In this document: positions 44,722 to 53,438 of the stretch, in pieces | Numbering within the stretch: position 1 is the stretch's first letter | How the letters are laid out: each line of letters opens with the position of its first letter | Source of the DNA: Bacteroidales bacterium | Lineage (GTDB): Bacteria; Bacteroidota; Bacteroidia; Bacteroidales; F082 | Assembly: GCA_016285355.1 (NCBI GenBank) | Contig: JAEEQP010000007.1 | Location: 43,111 to 107,110, forward strand | DNA: 64,000 nucleotides | Direction: 5' to 3' | Made by a program: the position numbers and the translations under genes | Notes under the pieces: generated by a model | The model's input: only the letters and a program-made list of their open reading frames with translations | The model's database searches: none | Told to the model about the DNA's origin: nothing

Positions 44722-47546
44722 CAAAGCGAAAAGTCTTCTATGTTCTTGTAGTGCTGTTAGCCGTTGCGGTGCCAGCCTTGGCCGTTTTTACCGGAATAGA
44801 TTTGGATGCCACCTTGGCCAACCTGCGGCGGGAATTATGCTATGATTACTACCAAATTTCCCAGACGCAAGAAGATTTCAGGGAGTATTACGCCGGACAG
44901 CACCAGCAGATGGTGGAGATTGCCAAGAAATGCAACGACCAATCGCTGATGCTGTATTCCCAAAAACAGGACTACACCTTCGACATCAGCTATGCATTAG
45001 AGAAGGTGACCCAGGAATACGAAGACTTCAACAAGAACCGCACGCCTTACGACCGCATCGTGACGAAGTTGAACATCGAAATCAACCGTTACGCCCGATT
45101 GATTGAATCGCTCCGCCGCCTCCCACCTGAGTTGAAGGAAGTGGAGTTGGTGCCCGACAGCCTTGCCTATCATAACGACTCATTGGATGCCCACCTGGAG
45201 CACAACGAAAGCCTCTTGGAGCAGAAACTGTATGAGCAGGTGGACTTGATCATGGCTATCATCGCGACGCAGGATACCTTGCCTCGGGACTCGTTGGCGT
45301 TCGGGGACAGCCTTGCCAGTTTTATTGATACGATAGATGCTCTTGTGCCGCACACAAAAAATCCTATCGAAGAGAAACGGCCTGAGCCAGAGGAAGCCAT
45401 CGTTGATGCAGTCGTCGTTGATTCGGTTGCGGTGCAGGACACAACGGCCAAAGAGGGAAGCACTTCGCCGTTCGTTCTGAGCGAAATAGGCCAGATGGAA
45501 CGCGACTCGTGTATTTTCTACGCTTCCCAACTGCTGAAAATCTATGCCCAGACGCGCGAGGTGGTCATGGCCGACAGCACCTACTACATCGAGGCCTGGC
45601 TGCGCATGAAGGAATCTTATGACTATGCACAGGATTACTACAAAATCCTCCAGAAAAGTGTGTTCGTGGACGGCCAGACGCCCTGGTTGCAAATTCTGAA
45701 GCATCCCGTGGTCTATTGGCGACAGGCCAAACACGCCATGGAAGAGCGGTTTTCCTCGAATTTTCTCCAGAAACTGTCAGACTATGATGAATCAGACGGC
45801 ATGAATAAAGACAGCCGTTTCAACAACTCGGCCACGCTGCTCTATTTGGTGCTTTACATTTTAATCTTCTTCGTTCTGTGGGGCATTGCCGCCCTGCTGA
45901 TGCGTCTGGTCTATCGTTTCGTGAAACCGCTCGACAAGGCCGTAGCCAAGGAGCAAAGGCGTTATATCGCCCTTCTGTTAGGCTGTGTCCTGTTTATCCT
46001 CCTCAGTTACGAAACCACAGTGGACGAAAGAGCGGCCAAGTCCATCAGCCTGATGCATACCTTCATCTTCCTGCTGATGGCCATCACGACGGCGCAACTC
46101 ATCCGCTTGGAGCCCAGCAAACTCAAAAACGGCATCCGAAACTACTTGTCCACTATTTTCACGGCGCTCTTTGTCATCAGTTGCCGCGTGCTTTTCCTGC
46201 CTAACGCCTTCCTGAATTTCATCTTCCCGCCCCTTTTGCTGATTATGACGGCGTGGCAGTTGATTGCCAATTTGCGACGGAGCAAGAAATCTGATCGGGC
46301 CGATGCCATTATTGGCTGGATTTCATTAGGCGTAACCGCCGTTGCCATGTTCTTCAGTTGGGCCGGTTACATCTTCTTGGCACTCATCATCTTGGTTTGG
46401 TGGTTTTTCCTGTTGACGGCCATCCTTGCCATTGTCACGATATGGCACCTGCTGCTTTGGTACAAAGAGCATCGGTTGGACAAGCGGGTGGAGGAGCACA
46501 AGGCTAAGATTACCTATTTGTCAGGTATTTCCAAGGACAGTTTGATGTTTTCCGTTACCTGGTTCTACGACTTGATACGCGATGTGGTTGTCCCGCTGTT
46601 AGTGTTGGTGTCGTTCCCGCTGTGCATCCGATGGGCATTGAACATCTTTGAGTTCAACGACTTGTATCGTCAGATTTTCGTGGAGCCTTTCGTCCAACAT
46701 GGGGAAGGCGGATTCAAGGTGTCATTGTATGCCCTTTTGCTCCTTGCGGGGCTGTTCTTTGTGTTCCGTTACCTGAACAAGGCCATCCACACCATTTGGG
46801 AGCAGGCCAAGTACAATCGTTTCCTCCGCAAGTACAATCGGACAACCATCCGCAAAAATGAAATCAACCTTTCGTTGGGCAACAGCCTCATTAGTGTATT
46901 CGTCTGGTTTGTTTACATTTACATTTTCATCGTCACTTTAAACATACCTACCAGTTCGTTAGGACTGATTGCAGGCGGTTTGTCAGCTGGTATCGGTATT
47001 GCTCTCAAGGACATTATCAACAATTTTGTTTACGGCATCCAGCTCATGGGCGGACGCTTGAGGGTGGGCGACTGGATTGAGTGCGATGGCGTTCGCGGTG
47101 CGGTCACTGACATCAATTACCAAAGCACACAGATAGAGACTTACGATGGCACCACTGTTTCCTTCCTCAACTCGGCGCTGTTCTCCAAGAGTTTCACCAA
47201 CCTCACCAAGAGCGACTCATACGAGTGCCTCAAGTTGCATGTGAGCGTGGCCTACGGCACCGATTTGCAGCGTGCGCGCGATGTCCTTGTTGAAGCCATG
47301 CAGGTGATGCGCACCAAAGATGCCTATGGACGAGAAATCGTGGAGCCGAAGCGAGGCATCTATGTGGTGTTTGGAGCATTTGGCGACAGTGGTGTGGATA
47401 TTATAGTGAAGCAATACGTCTTGGCCGCCGAGCGTATCGCCTACGCCGACCGTGCCCCTGAAATCATGTACAACGCCCTGAACGCCAACGGCATCAAGAT
47501 TCCGTTCCCGCAGCGCGATGTTCACATGATTAAAGATGATGATTAG
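44718..47546 (+). CDS. MscS-family mechanosensitive channel with long N-terminal extension
   Basis: This 942-residue protein has a signal-like first helix and a long periplasmic helical/coiled region (about 25-370). Several membrane helices follow, then the MscS core: the pore helix SLGLIAGGLSAGIGIALKDI followed by the beta domain GDWIECDGVRGAVTDINYQS and the C-terminal alpha/beta part. Such large MscS-like proteins act as osmotic safety valves. It overlaps the upstream membrane-protein gene by four bases and is followed by a strong terminator. Confidence 0.92.
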   Translation: MTKRKVFYVLVVLLAVAVPALAVFTGIDLDATLANLRRELCYDYYQISQTQEDFREYYAGQHQQMVEIAKKCNDQSLMLYSQKQDYTFDISYALEKVTQEYEDFNKNRTPYDRIVTKLNIEINRYARLIESLRRLPPELKEVELVPDSLAYHNDSLDAHLEHNESLLEQKLYEQVDLIMAIIATQDTLPRDSLAFGDSLASFIDTIDALVPHTKNPIEEKRPEPEEAIVDAVVVDSVAVQDTTAKEGSTSPFVLSEIGQMERDSCIFYASQLLKIYAQTREVVMADSTYYIEAWLRMKESYDYAQDYYKILQKSVFVDGQTPWLQILKHPVVYWRQAKHAMEERFSSNFLQKLSDYDESDGMNKDSRFNNSATLLYLVLYILIFFVLWGIAALLMRLVYRFVKPLDKAVAKEQRRYIALLLGCVLFILLSYETTVDERAAKSISLMHTFIFLLMAITTAQLIRLEPSKLKNGIRNYLSTIFTALFVISCRVLFLPNAFLNFIFPPLLLIMTAWQLIANLRRSKKSDRADAIIGWISLGVTAVAMFFSWAGYIFLALIILVWWFFLLTAILAIVTIWHLLLWYKEHRLDKRVEEHKAKITYLSGISKDSLMFSVTWFYDLIRDVVVPLLVLVSFPLCIRWALNIFEFNDLYRQIFVEPFVQHGEGGFKVSLYALLLLAGLFFVFRYLNKAIHTIWEQAKYNRFLRKYNRTTIRKNEINLSLGNSLISVFVWFVYIYIFIVTLNIPTSSLGLIAGGLSAGIGIALKDIINNFVYGIQLMGGRLRVGDWIECDGVRGAVTDINYQSTQIETYDGTTVSFLNSALFSKSFTNLTKSDSYECLKLHVSVAYGTDLQRARDVLVEAMQVMRTKDAYGREIVEPKRGIYVVFGAFGDSGVDIIVKQYVLAAERIAYADRAPEIMYNALNANGIKIPFPQRDVHMIKDDD

Positions 47547-47563
47547 GATACGAGAATATAATT

Positions 47564-47604
47564 AACCGCCGCAAAGGTCACGAGAACCTTTGCGGCGGTT
47601 TTTA
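47564..47604 (+). terminator. Rho-independent terminator after the MscS gene
   Basis: A perfect 14-bp stem, AACCGCCGCAAAGG / CCTTTGCGGCGGTT, with a 9-base loop is followed by TTT. The neighbouring gene converges from the other side. Confidence 0.85.
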
Positions 47605-47628
47605 CATTTTTCTATGTGACGAATAGTT

Positions 47629-47829
47629 TTATTCCTGTTCCATCATGGCCCGAACTTCTTTGGCCTTCACGGTGTAGATGTTGCCGTTGGCATCGCAGAG
47701 GTAGAAGGAGCCGTTGTGGCGGCAACGCATGGCAATCAGCCTTTGCATTGAGAGGTCAAGGCCGCTCATCAGTTTCTTGGTGAAGGACGAAACTTCATTC
47801 TTCTTGGCATTCACTGTTACTGTTGTCAT
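47629..47829 (-). CDS. Small protein paired with zeta-like kinase
   Basis: Starting at ATG 47829 (preceded by an A-rich ribosome site), this 66-residue basic/polar protein begins MTTVTVNAKKNEVSSFTKKL and ends GNIYTVKAKEVRAMMEQE. Its start overlaps the 3' end of the zeta-like gene by 35 bases, so they are translationally linked. I do not recognise the family. Its size and coupling make it a candidate antitoxin or modulator; order (toxin first) is the reverse of classical epsilon-zeta. Confidence 0.55.
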   Translation of the reverse strand: MTTVTVNAKKNEVSSFTKKLMSGLDLSMQRLIAMRCRHNGSFYLCDANGNIYTVKAKEVRAMMEQE

Positions 47830-48388
47830 ATTGTCTGATTTTTTTGAATTTTTCTTCATTGTAAAACTTGGTGGATTTGATGTTGCCTTCGGCGATGACT
47901 TCAGAGGGCATGATGCTGTTGTCGATGAACAGGAAATAGTCGACAATGGGGCAATAGAGGTTGAAAAGGTTCTTGATGCCCGCTTTGTAACGCCTGCGGA
48001 TGATACTGTCGTCCACATGATGACCGCCGTGCTTCACACGCTCCGCCACGCGCTTAATAGCTAATTCAGGGCTTTGCAGCCAGAAATAAATCAGGCTGGC
48101 TTTATAGCCTTCCTCGCGGGCTTTCTTGATGAGTGCGTGATAGGATTTTGCGGCCAAGGTGGTCTCGATGGCAAAGTCGGCTTTGTCAGCGATGAGTTTC
48201 TTGATGCGCGACAACATCAGGCGACCTGCGGCGACCTTGGCACCGTCGGGGTTGAGTGGAGAAAGACCCTTGGCGATTTCGTCGCAGTTGACGAACTCCT
48301 TGCATTCTAAGGTCTCGGGCAACACCGTCAAAGAGGCGGTCGTCTTTCCCGCTCCGTTGCAACCTGATATGATATATAAATTCGGCAT
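47795..48388 (-). CDS. Zeta-toxin-like P-loop kinase
   Basis: This 197-residue protein begins at ATG 48388. The P-loop is GCNGAGKTT (about residues 9-16), followed by NCDEIAKGL. ETTLAAKSYHALIKKAREEGY is the region where zeta toxins and related kinases hold the substrate pocket, and RVKHGGHHVDDSIIRRRY is conserved in the chromosomal zeta-like subgroup. Zeta toxins phosphorylate UDP-GlcNAc and block wall synthesis; whether this member does so is unknown, since chromosomal homologues may be benign kinases. It is coupled to a 66-residue partner. Confidence 0.75.
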   Translation of the reverse strand: MPNLYIISGCNGAGKTTASLTVLPETLECKEFVNCDEIAKGLSPLNPDGAKVAAGRLMLSRIKKLIADKADFAIETTLAAKSYHALIKKAREEGYKASLIYFWLQSPELAIKRVAERVKHGGHHVDDSIIRRRYKAGIKNLFNLYCPIVDYFLFIDNSIMPSEVIAEGNIKSTKFYNEEKFKKIRQYDNSNSECQEE

Positions 48389-48606
48389 CAAATAAAAATC
48401 TGCTCGTTTTCAGATGGCATTTTTCATGCCAAAACTGGCGGCAAAGATACAACTTTTGTGAACATGTCAACACTTTTCCACACTTTTCCACGATATTTTT
48501 TTGAACGGTTTCTGTTAATAGGCTGAAACTCAAAGGAAACCCAAATCAAATAATGTTGTGGTCAATTCCCCAAAAAGTTGTACTTTTACCGCCTAAAACG
48601 AAAGCA

Positions 48607-49164
48607 ATGAAAAAACGCTATCTCGTCGGAATGCTTCTTTTGGCTTTGGCGGTGCTGTCATGCCAAAAGCCTGTGGAATATCCCATTGAACCGAAGATTG
48701 CCTACGAGGGATTCACCTATCTGTACGATCCCGACAGCACTTTCAATGGCCAGGGCATCATCTCGTTCTCCTACACCGATGGCGACGGCGATTTGGGCCT
48801 TAATGAAGGTGACACTTTGCCGCCGTTCGGCATTCACGACGCACATTATTATAATTTGGTGGTCGACTACCTGAAATGCGTCAACGGCGAGTTCGTGAAA
48901 ACACCCTTGCTGAGTTGGAACGCGCAGACCCAGACCTATGACACGATTTCGTTCAATGCCCGCTTCAAGCGTCTCCGCGATTCCGAAGAGCCGAAAGCCA
49001 TCTCTGGAACGATGGATTACACCTTGACAGTGCAGAATCCTTTCTCGCCCAACGACACTATTAAATTTGAAATCCGTATCCTCGACCGCGCTTTGCACGA
49101 GAGTAATGTAATTCAAACCGCCCCGATTATTACCAACCCAGAAAATAAATGCAAATCCTTGTAG
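48607..49164 (+). CDS. Putative lipoprotein of unknown function
   Basis: ATG 48607 gives 185 residues with a lipobox (LLLALAVLSC). The mature part has a beta-rich, acidic sequence including YTDGDGDLGLNEGDTLPPF and ends NPENKCKSL. The stop TAG is supplied by the first bases of the GTAGAGACG palindrome at 49162-49187, so the present C-terminus may have been set by insertion of that repeat. Upstream extension to 48553 would put non-signal sequence ahead of the signal peptide and was rejected. Confidence 0.75.
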   Translation: MKKRYLVGMLLLALAVLSCQKPVEYPIEPKIAYEGFTYLYDPDSTFNGQGIISFSYTDGDGDLGLNEGDTLPPFGIHDAHYYNLVVDYLKCVNGEFVKTPLLSWNAQTQTYDTISFNARFKRLRDSEEPKAISGTMDYTLTVQNPFSPNDTIKFEIRILDRALHESNVIQTAPIITNPENKCKSL

Positions 49165-49187
49165 AGACGCGATTAATCGCGTCTCTA
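49162..49187 (+). repeat. GTAGAGACG-type perfect palindrome
   Basis: TAGAGACGCGATT followed by AATCGCGTCTCTA is a perfect 26-bp palindrome. Its first three bases form the stop codon of the preceding lipoprotein gene. It could also work as a transcription terminator hairpin, although no U-run follows. Confidence 0.9.
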
Positions 49188-49225
49188 TCGACCGATACAA
49201 CCGATAACAATTAAATCAAATAAAA

Positions 49226-51529
49226 ATGAAAAAATCGACCATTTTTCTGACCTTATTAATGGCGTTAGCTTTCGCTACGGCAAAAGCGCAAACTCCTGGC
49301 GAAAACATTGACGTGACGCACTACGAGATTCACATTGGCGATTTCGACTTCAGCAACCGCACCTTGCAAGGGGAAACCTCTGTCGACTTCACGGCCACGA
49401 CCTCGGTGCAACAAGTCGTTCTCGAACTGAAATATTTGGAAGTCAGTGCGGTGACGGCCACAGGAACCACAGTTTCTGATTTCTCACAAAGCGGTGACTT
49501 CCTGACTATCAATCTGGCTTCGCCTTTGGCAGCTGGCAGCACGGCCACTTTGGATATTGTCTACGGCGGCAACACCTTCAGCGAGACTTGGGGCGGTGTG
49601 GAATGGTGGGGCTCCGACCGTGTCTACAACCTCGGCGTGGGCTTCGACAGCCAGCCGCACAATCTCGGTAAGGCTTGGTTCCCTTGTGTTGACAACTTCA
49701 TCGACAAGGCCACTTACGACCTATACATCACCGCCACCAACGGCAAGAAAGCCATTTGCGGCGGCAACCATGTTGAGACCATTGACAACGGCGACGGCAC
49801 TTCCACTTGGCATTGGAACACGCCGCAGGAGATTTCAACCTATCATATCTCTTTTGTCGTCGGTGACTTTGAGCTATGGGAAGATGTGTATCACGGCATC
49901 GAGCGCGACATCCCGATAGAGGTTTACTCTACCCCTGGTTTGAGTGGAGCTGTCCCTGGTACTTTTGCACATATCCATGAGATTGTTTCCTTCTTTGAGG
50001 AAAACCTCGGCCCTTATCCCTTCAATCGCATCGGTTACATCAGCACGAGCAAGGGCTGCATGGAACACACCGACAACATTGCTTTGGCAACCAGCGTCAT
50101 CAGTGGCAACACTGACTACGAGGAATATTTGGCCCATGAGCTTTCGCACATGTGGTCGGGCAACTTGGTGACTTGCGCCGATGCGGGCGACATGTGGCTC
50201 AATGAAGGCTTCGCGCAGTTCTGGGGCGCGTTTTACGAAGTGGGTGTGTACGGCGAACAACACTTCCAAGGCACCATTTCGGCTTTGGTCAACAGCATCA
50301 ACACTTGGTGCAATAATCCCAACAACTGGATACCCCTCAACAACATGCCTTTGGATATGACCTACGACGGCACAGCCATATACGACCGTGGCGCGGTTAT
50401 CGTCAACACAATGATGAATTATATGGGTCGCGAGAACTTCCTTTCGGCCATGCGTCAATACTTCCAGCAATATGCCTACCAAACCGCTACTTCCGAACAG
50501 CTTTGCGAGGCCTTGACCCAATACTCAGGCATCGATATGCATGGCTTCTTTGATTCGTATGTCTATTCAAGTGGCATGCCGCACCTTTATGCTGTCATCG
50601 AGTCGATTACGCCTGTACGCAACCAATATGAGGTGCAACTTGACCTTCGCTATCAACACATCGGCGATGACCATATTGGACAAAACAACCGCTATGATGT
50701 GACTTTCATAGGTCCGAATTTCCAATTGGTCACCGAACAAATCAATTGGGACGGTCTGCACGGAAGCGCAACGGTTACTCTCGACTTTGAGTCGATAGGT
50801 ATCGTCAACGACTTCAACAACTACTGGTTGGACGGCCGCACGCAGAAGAACTTGATGTTCAAATCCACATCGCAACAGAATTTTGCCTTTTTCACGGCCA
50901 AGCCTACCGCCATCACCGACTCGGTCTTTGTCAGTGTGGAAAACCACTTCATTGAACCTTACGACAACCCGCTCATCCCTTATCTCACCCTTTCCACCAA
51001 GCACTTCTGGACCATCAACCGTTATGATTTTGGTGAGGCCAATGTCGAAGGCTGGTTCGACTATTCCAAGAACAACGACGGCGACATCATCGAGACCCAA
51101 AACGACTCGGCCACTTTGCTTTACCGCAAGAATGCTGCTGAGCCTTGGCATGAAATCGCCTACACACTCTATCCAGGCAGCAACTGGCGTCAAGGTCGTT
51201 TCATTATTAATGACGTGCAGTCGGGTGAGTATACCCTTGCCGCTTGGGACAAGGAAGCCCTTGGCGAGGAAGAGCATTTCGCGCCCGAAAATCGGATGCA
51301 GGTATTCCCCAATCCGACAGAAGGTCGCGTCAACTTGAATTGGGGCGAAATTGGTGACGGACAAATCCGCATTATTAGCCCTGAGGGGAAGGAATTGAAG
51401 AGCATTGCATTCAGTCATACCGAGGGCATCAGCCTCAATACGGACGGTTTGCCCAAGGGTTGCTGCACAGTGAAACGCCTCAACAAAGAAGGTCAGGTGC
51501 TGAATATTGAAAAACTAATCATAAAATAA
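49226..51529 (+). CDS. Exported M1-family metallopeptidase with T9SS sorting tail
   Basis: This zinc aminopeptidase-type protein has a signal peptide (TLLMALAFATAKAQ). The zinc motif HELSH at 304-308 is followed 18 residues later by NEG (Glu327), the HExxH-x18-E pattern of the M1/gluzincin fold. GCMEHTDNIAL upstream stands in place of the usual exopeptidase GxMEN motif, with His for Asn, so strict aminopeptidase activity is uncertain. The last about 80 residues (MQVFPNPTEG to VLNIEKLIIK) are a T9SS type A sorting domain, so the enzyme is predicted to be secreted or surface-attached. 767 residues. Confidence 0.9.
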   Translation: MKKSTIFLTLLMALAFATAKAQTPGENIDVTHYEIHIGDFDFSNRTLQGETSVDFTATTSVQQVVLELKYLEVSAVTATGTTVSDFSQSGDFLTINLASPLAAGSTATLDIVYGGNTFSETWGGVEWWGSDRVYNLGVGFDSQPHNLGKAWFPCVDNFIDKATYDLYITATNGKKAICGGNHVETIDNGDGTSTWHWNTPQEISTYHISFVVGDFELWEDVYHGIERDIPIEVYSTPGLSGAVPGTFAHIHEIVSFFEENLGPYPFNRIGYISTSKGCMEHTDNIALATSVISGNTDYEEYLAHELSHMWSGNLVTCADAGDMWLNEGFAQFWGAFYEVGVYGEQHFQGTISALVNSINTWCNNPNNWIPLNNMPLDMTYDGTAIYDRGAVIVNTMMNYMGRENFLSAMRQYFQQYAYQTATSEQLCEALTQYSGIDMHGFFDSYVYSSGMPHLYAVIESITPVRNQYEVQLDLRYQHIGDDHIGQNNRYDVTFIGPNFQLVTEQINWDGLHGSATVTLDFESIGIVNDFNNYWLDGRTQKNLMFKSTSQQNFAFFTAKPTAITDSVFVSVENHFIEPYDNPLIPYLTLSTKHFWTINRYDFGEANVEGWFDYSKNNDGDIIETQNDSATLLYRKNAAEPWHEIAYTLYPGSNWRQGRFIINDVQSGEYTLAAWDKEALGEEEHFAPENRMQVFPNPTEGRVNLNWGEIGDGQIRIISPEGKELKSIAFSHTEGISLNTDGLPKGCCTVKRLNKEGQVLNIEKLIIK

Positions 51530-51536
51530 TAATACC

Positions 51537-52073
51537 ATGAAAAACAGTAAGTTAATTGTTTTGATTTGTTTGTTGGGCCTCTTTTTCACTTCGTGCGACA
51601 AGGAACCGAAGTCCGAATGGAAAGACTTATACAATTTCACCAACGAGGACGTTATTGGAACATACGTCTATTCCAATGTGAGCAATGCGTTTGACGAGGT
51701 TGAAGGCACTGGTCGCCATGTCTGTCCTGATGCGCAAGTCAACATTCGGGCATCGAATGAACATCCTAATTCTTGGATTAAATTTTCGATGAATTGTGAG
51801 AATGAGGGTTTCTCAAGAAGCTTTGAGGGAGTGGCCACTCCCAATGAAGACGATCACATGATTCGCATGACGACAGGCTATATCCATTCCGGTGGCAAGA
51901 TAAAGGCCTATAATTTGACCGCCTACGTGATGACGAATGAGAAACAGGAACTTCGGCTGCATGGTTTTGTGGCTGAGAACACCTACGAATTAATCACTGA
52001 TGTAGAGACGGGTGCCACCACTTATAAAACGATTGATGGCGAATACTATTACTTCGATGTTATTAAAAACTAA
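51537..52073 (+). CDS. Putative lipoprotein of unknown function
   Basis: This 178-residue protein begins 7 bases after the peptidase stop and has a lipobox (LFFTSC). The mature part is beta-rich and acidic with no family I recognise. It lies between two T9SS-secreted proteins in the same direction with short gaps, so all three are probably one operon. Confidence 0.75.
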   Translation: MKNSKLIVLICLLGLFFTSCDKEPKSEWKDLYNFTNEDVIGTYVYSNVSNAFDEVEGTGRHVCPDAQVNIRASNEHPNSWIKFSMNCENEGFSRSFEGVATPNEDDHMIRMTTGYIHSGGKIKAYNLTAYVMTNEKQELRLHGFVAENTYELITDVETGATTYKTIDGEYYYFDVIKN

Positions 52074-52085
52074 ATACTTACAACT

Positions 52086-53276
52086 ATGAAAAAAGGATTA
52101 TTTATTTTGGCTGTCTTTGTGATGGCGTTTGGAAATGTGGGCTTGGCCCAACACAAGACCAATTTGAAATCGAATGCGACTCAGAATGTGCTCAAACACT
52201 ATGGTGTTCGCGATGATATTACTATCGTTCCTGAAACCGCAGTCTGGCAAACCGTTGATGATGAACATTATCGTACTACTTATTCTTACGATGAGTATGA
52301 CTATTACCTTGTTGAAGAATTGACCGAGTTTAAGTTGGAAAGTGGATGGAAAGACTGGTACTTGGTGCACTATGATTATGATTTCTCAGGCAACGTGCTC
52401 GAAATTTATGCTTTGAATGCATTCGAGGGCGATTCTTGGGAAGATGATTCAAGGGCTTCTTATTCCTACGAGAATGGTGAATTGAGCGAAGTCGTTTACC
52501 AGAATTGGGATGGCAACGAGTGGGTGAACGACATGAAAGAAGTATACAATTACAACGGTGAGGTGTCCACGGTCCTCTATTGGGATTGGAACGGCACCAA
52601 CTGGACTTCGGACGAGCTCTACACCTACACCCGCAACGGCAACACCATCGAACTGGTTATGCAGTATATGCAGGGCGGCGCTTGGCAAAACGAGGAGAAA
52701 TGCACTTATACCCTTGATTTCGATGATAACATCCTTGAGATTCTTGTGGAGTTTTGGGTGAATAACACCATGTGGGAGTTCCATCAAAAAAATGTTTACC
52801 ACTACAATGGAGGAGTCTACACCTCTATGACTGTGGAAGTTGACAATGGTTTAGTGGTGCAGCAATATGACTATAGTTATGAGGATGGCAATGCCACTCA
52901 TGGGGAATGCAAAATATGGACTGGTGGTAGCCAGTTGGTGCCTGGTGATGGCGAAATTGAGATGGCTTATGGATTCAATTATGATAAAAAGACTTTCTAT
53001 GGCAGTGTGGTGGAAATGACATATTTTGATGTTACTCAGGTGGACGAGAATGTCCAAGCCGCCAATTTCAAGGTCTATCCCGTGCCTGCTGAGAATGAAA
53101 TCCAAATTCAGGCCGAAGGCTTCCAAAAGGCTGAAATCTATAGCCTTACAGGTCAGAAGCTGATGGAAAGCCTGAAAGACAGAATGAATGTGGGCGAGCT
53201 TTCGTCGGGCCTATATATAATAAAGGTGTATGACCTTGAAAGCAACTGCGCTACGCAGCGTTTTGTGGTGAAATGA
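52086..53276 (+). CDS. T9SS-exported protein with YD-like repeats
   Basis: This 396-residue protein has a signal peptide (LFILAVFVMAFGNVGLAQ). The middle consists of repeating tryptophan/tyrosine-rich units (YQNWDGNEWVNDMKEVYNYN; WDWNGTNWTSDELYTYTRNG) related in style to the middle of the 6.4-14 kb cluster. The T9SS tail begins FKVYPVPAENEIQIQ and ends CATQRFVVK. Function unknown. Repeats and a terminator follow directly. Confidence 0.82.
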   Translation: MKKGLFILAVFVMAFGNVGLAQHKTNLKSNATQNVLKHYGVRDDITIVPETAVWQTVDDEHYRTTYSYDEYDYYLVEELTEFKLESGWKDWYLVHYDYDFSGNVLEIYALNAFEGDSWEDDSRASYSYENGELSEVVYQNWDGNEWVNDMKEVYNYNGEVSTVLYWDWNGTNWTSDELYTYTRNGNTIELVMQYMQGGAWQNEEKCTYTLDFDDNILEILVEFWVNNTMWEFHQKNVYHYNGGVYTSMTVEVDNGLVVQQYDYSYEDGNATHGECKIWTGGSQLVPGDGEIEMAYGFNYDKKTFYGSVVEMTYFDVTQVDENVQAANFKVYPVPAENEIQIQAEGFQKAEIYSLTGQKLMESLKDRMNVGELSSGLYIIKVYDLESNCATQRFVVK

Positions 53277-53278
53277 AA

Positions 53279-53400
53279 ACACGAATTTCCATGAATTAAC
53301 CACGAATTTTGCATGAATTAAACATGAATTTCCATGAATTAGACACGAATTTTCATGAATTTAATTATTGATAATTCGTGATATATTCATGATAATTCGT
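53279..53400 (+). repeat. Tandem and inverted CACGAATT-type repeats
   Basis: CACGAATTTCCATGAATTA-like units recur four times (about 20-22 bp each), then appear in inverted orientation (GATAATTCGTG twice). The region is non-coding, AT-rich and lies just after a stop codon. Confidence 0.8.
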
Positions 53401-53409
53401 GTGAAAAGC

Positions 53410-53436
53410 AAAGGTCAGATGGCAACTCTGACCTTT
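53410..53436. terminator. Terminator hairpin between convergent genes
   Basis: A perfect stem AAAGGTCAGA / TCTGACCTTT with a 7-base loop lies between the stops of the T9SS gene and the histidine kinase gene, and could serve both strands. Confidence 0.8.
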
Positions 53437-53438
53437 CA

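Noticed and set aside
44718..44830. Separate small gene upstream of the MscS core
   Set aside because: The frame is continuous with the channel gene and begins with a signal-like helix.
53279..53400. CACGAATT repeats as a CRISPR array or replication origin
   Set aside because: Units are short, imperfect and lack spacers; no DnaA-box cluster or replication gene is nearby.
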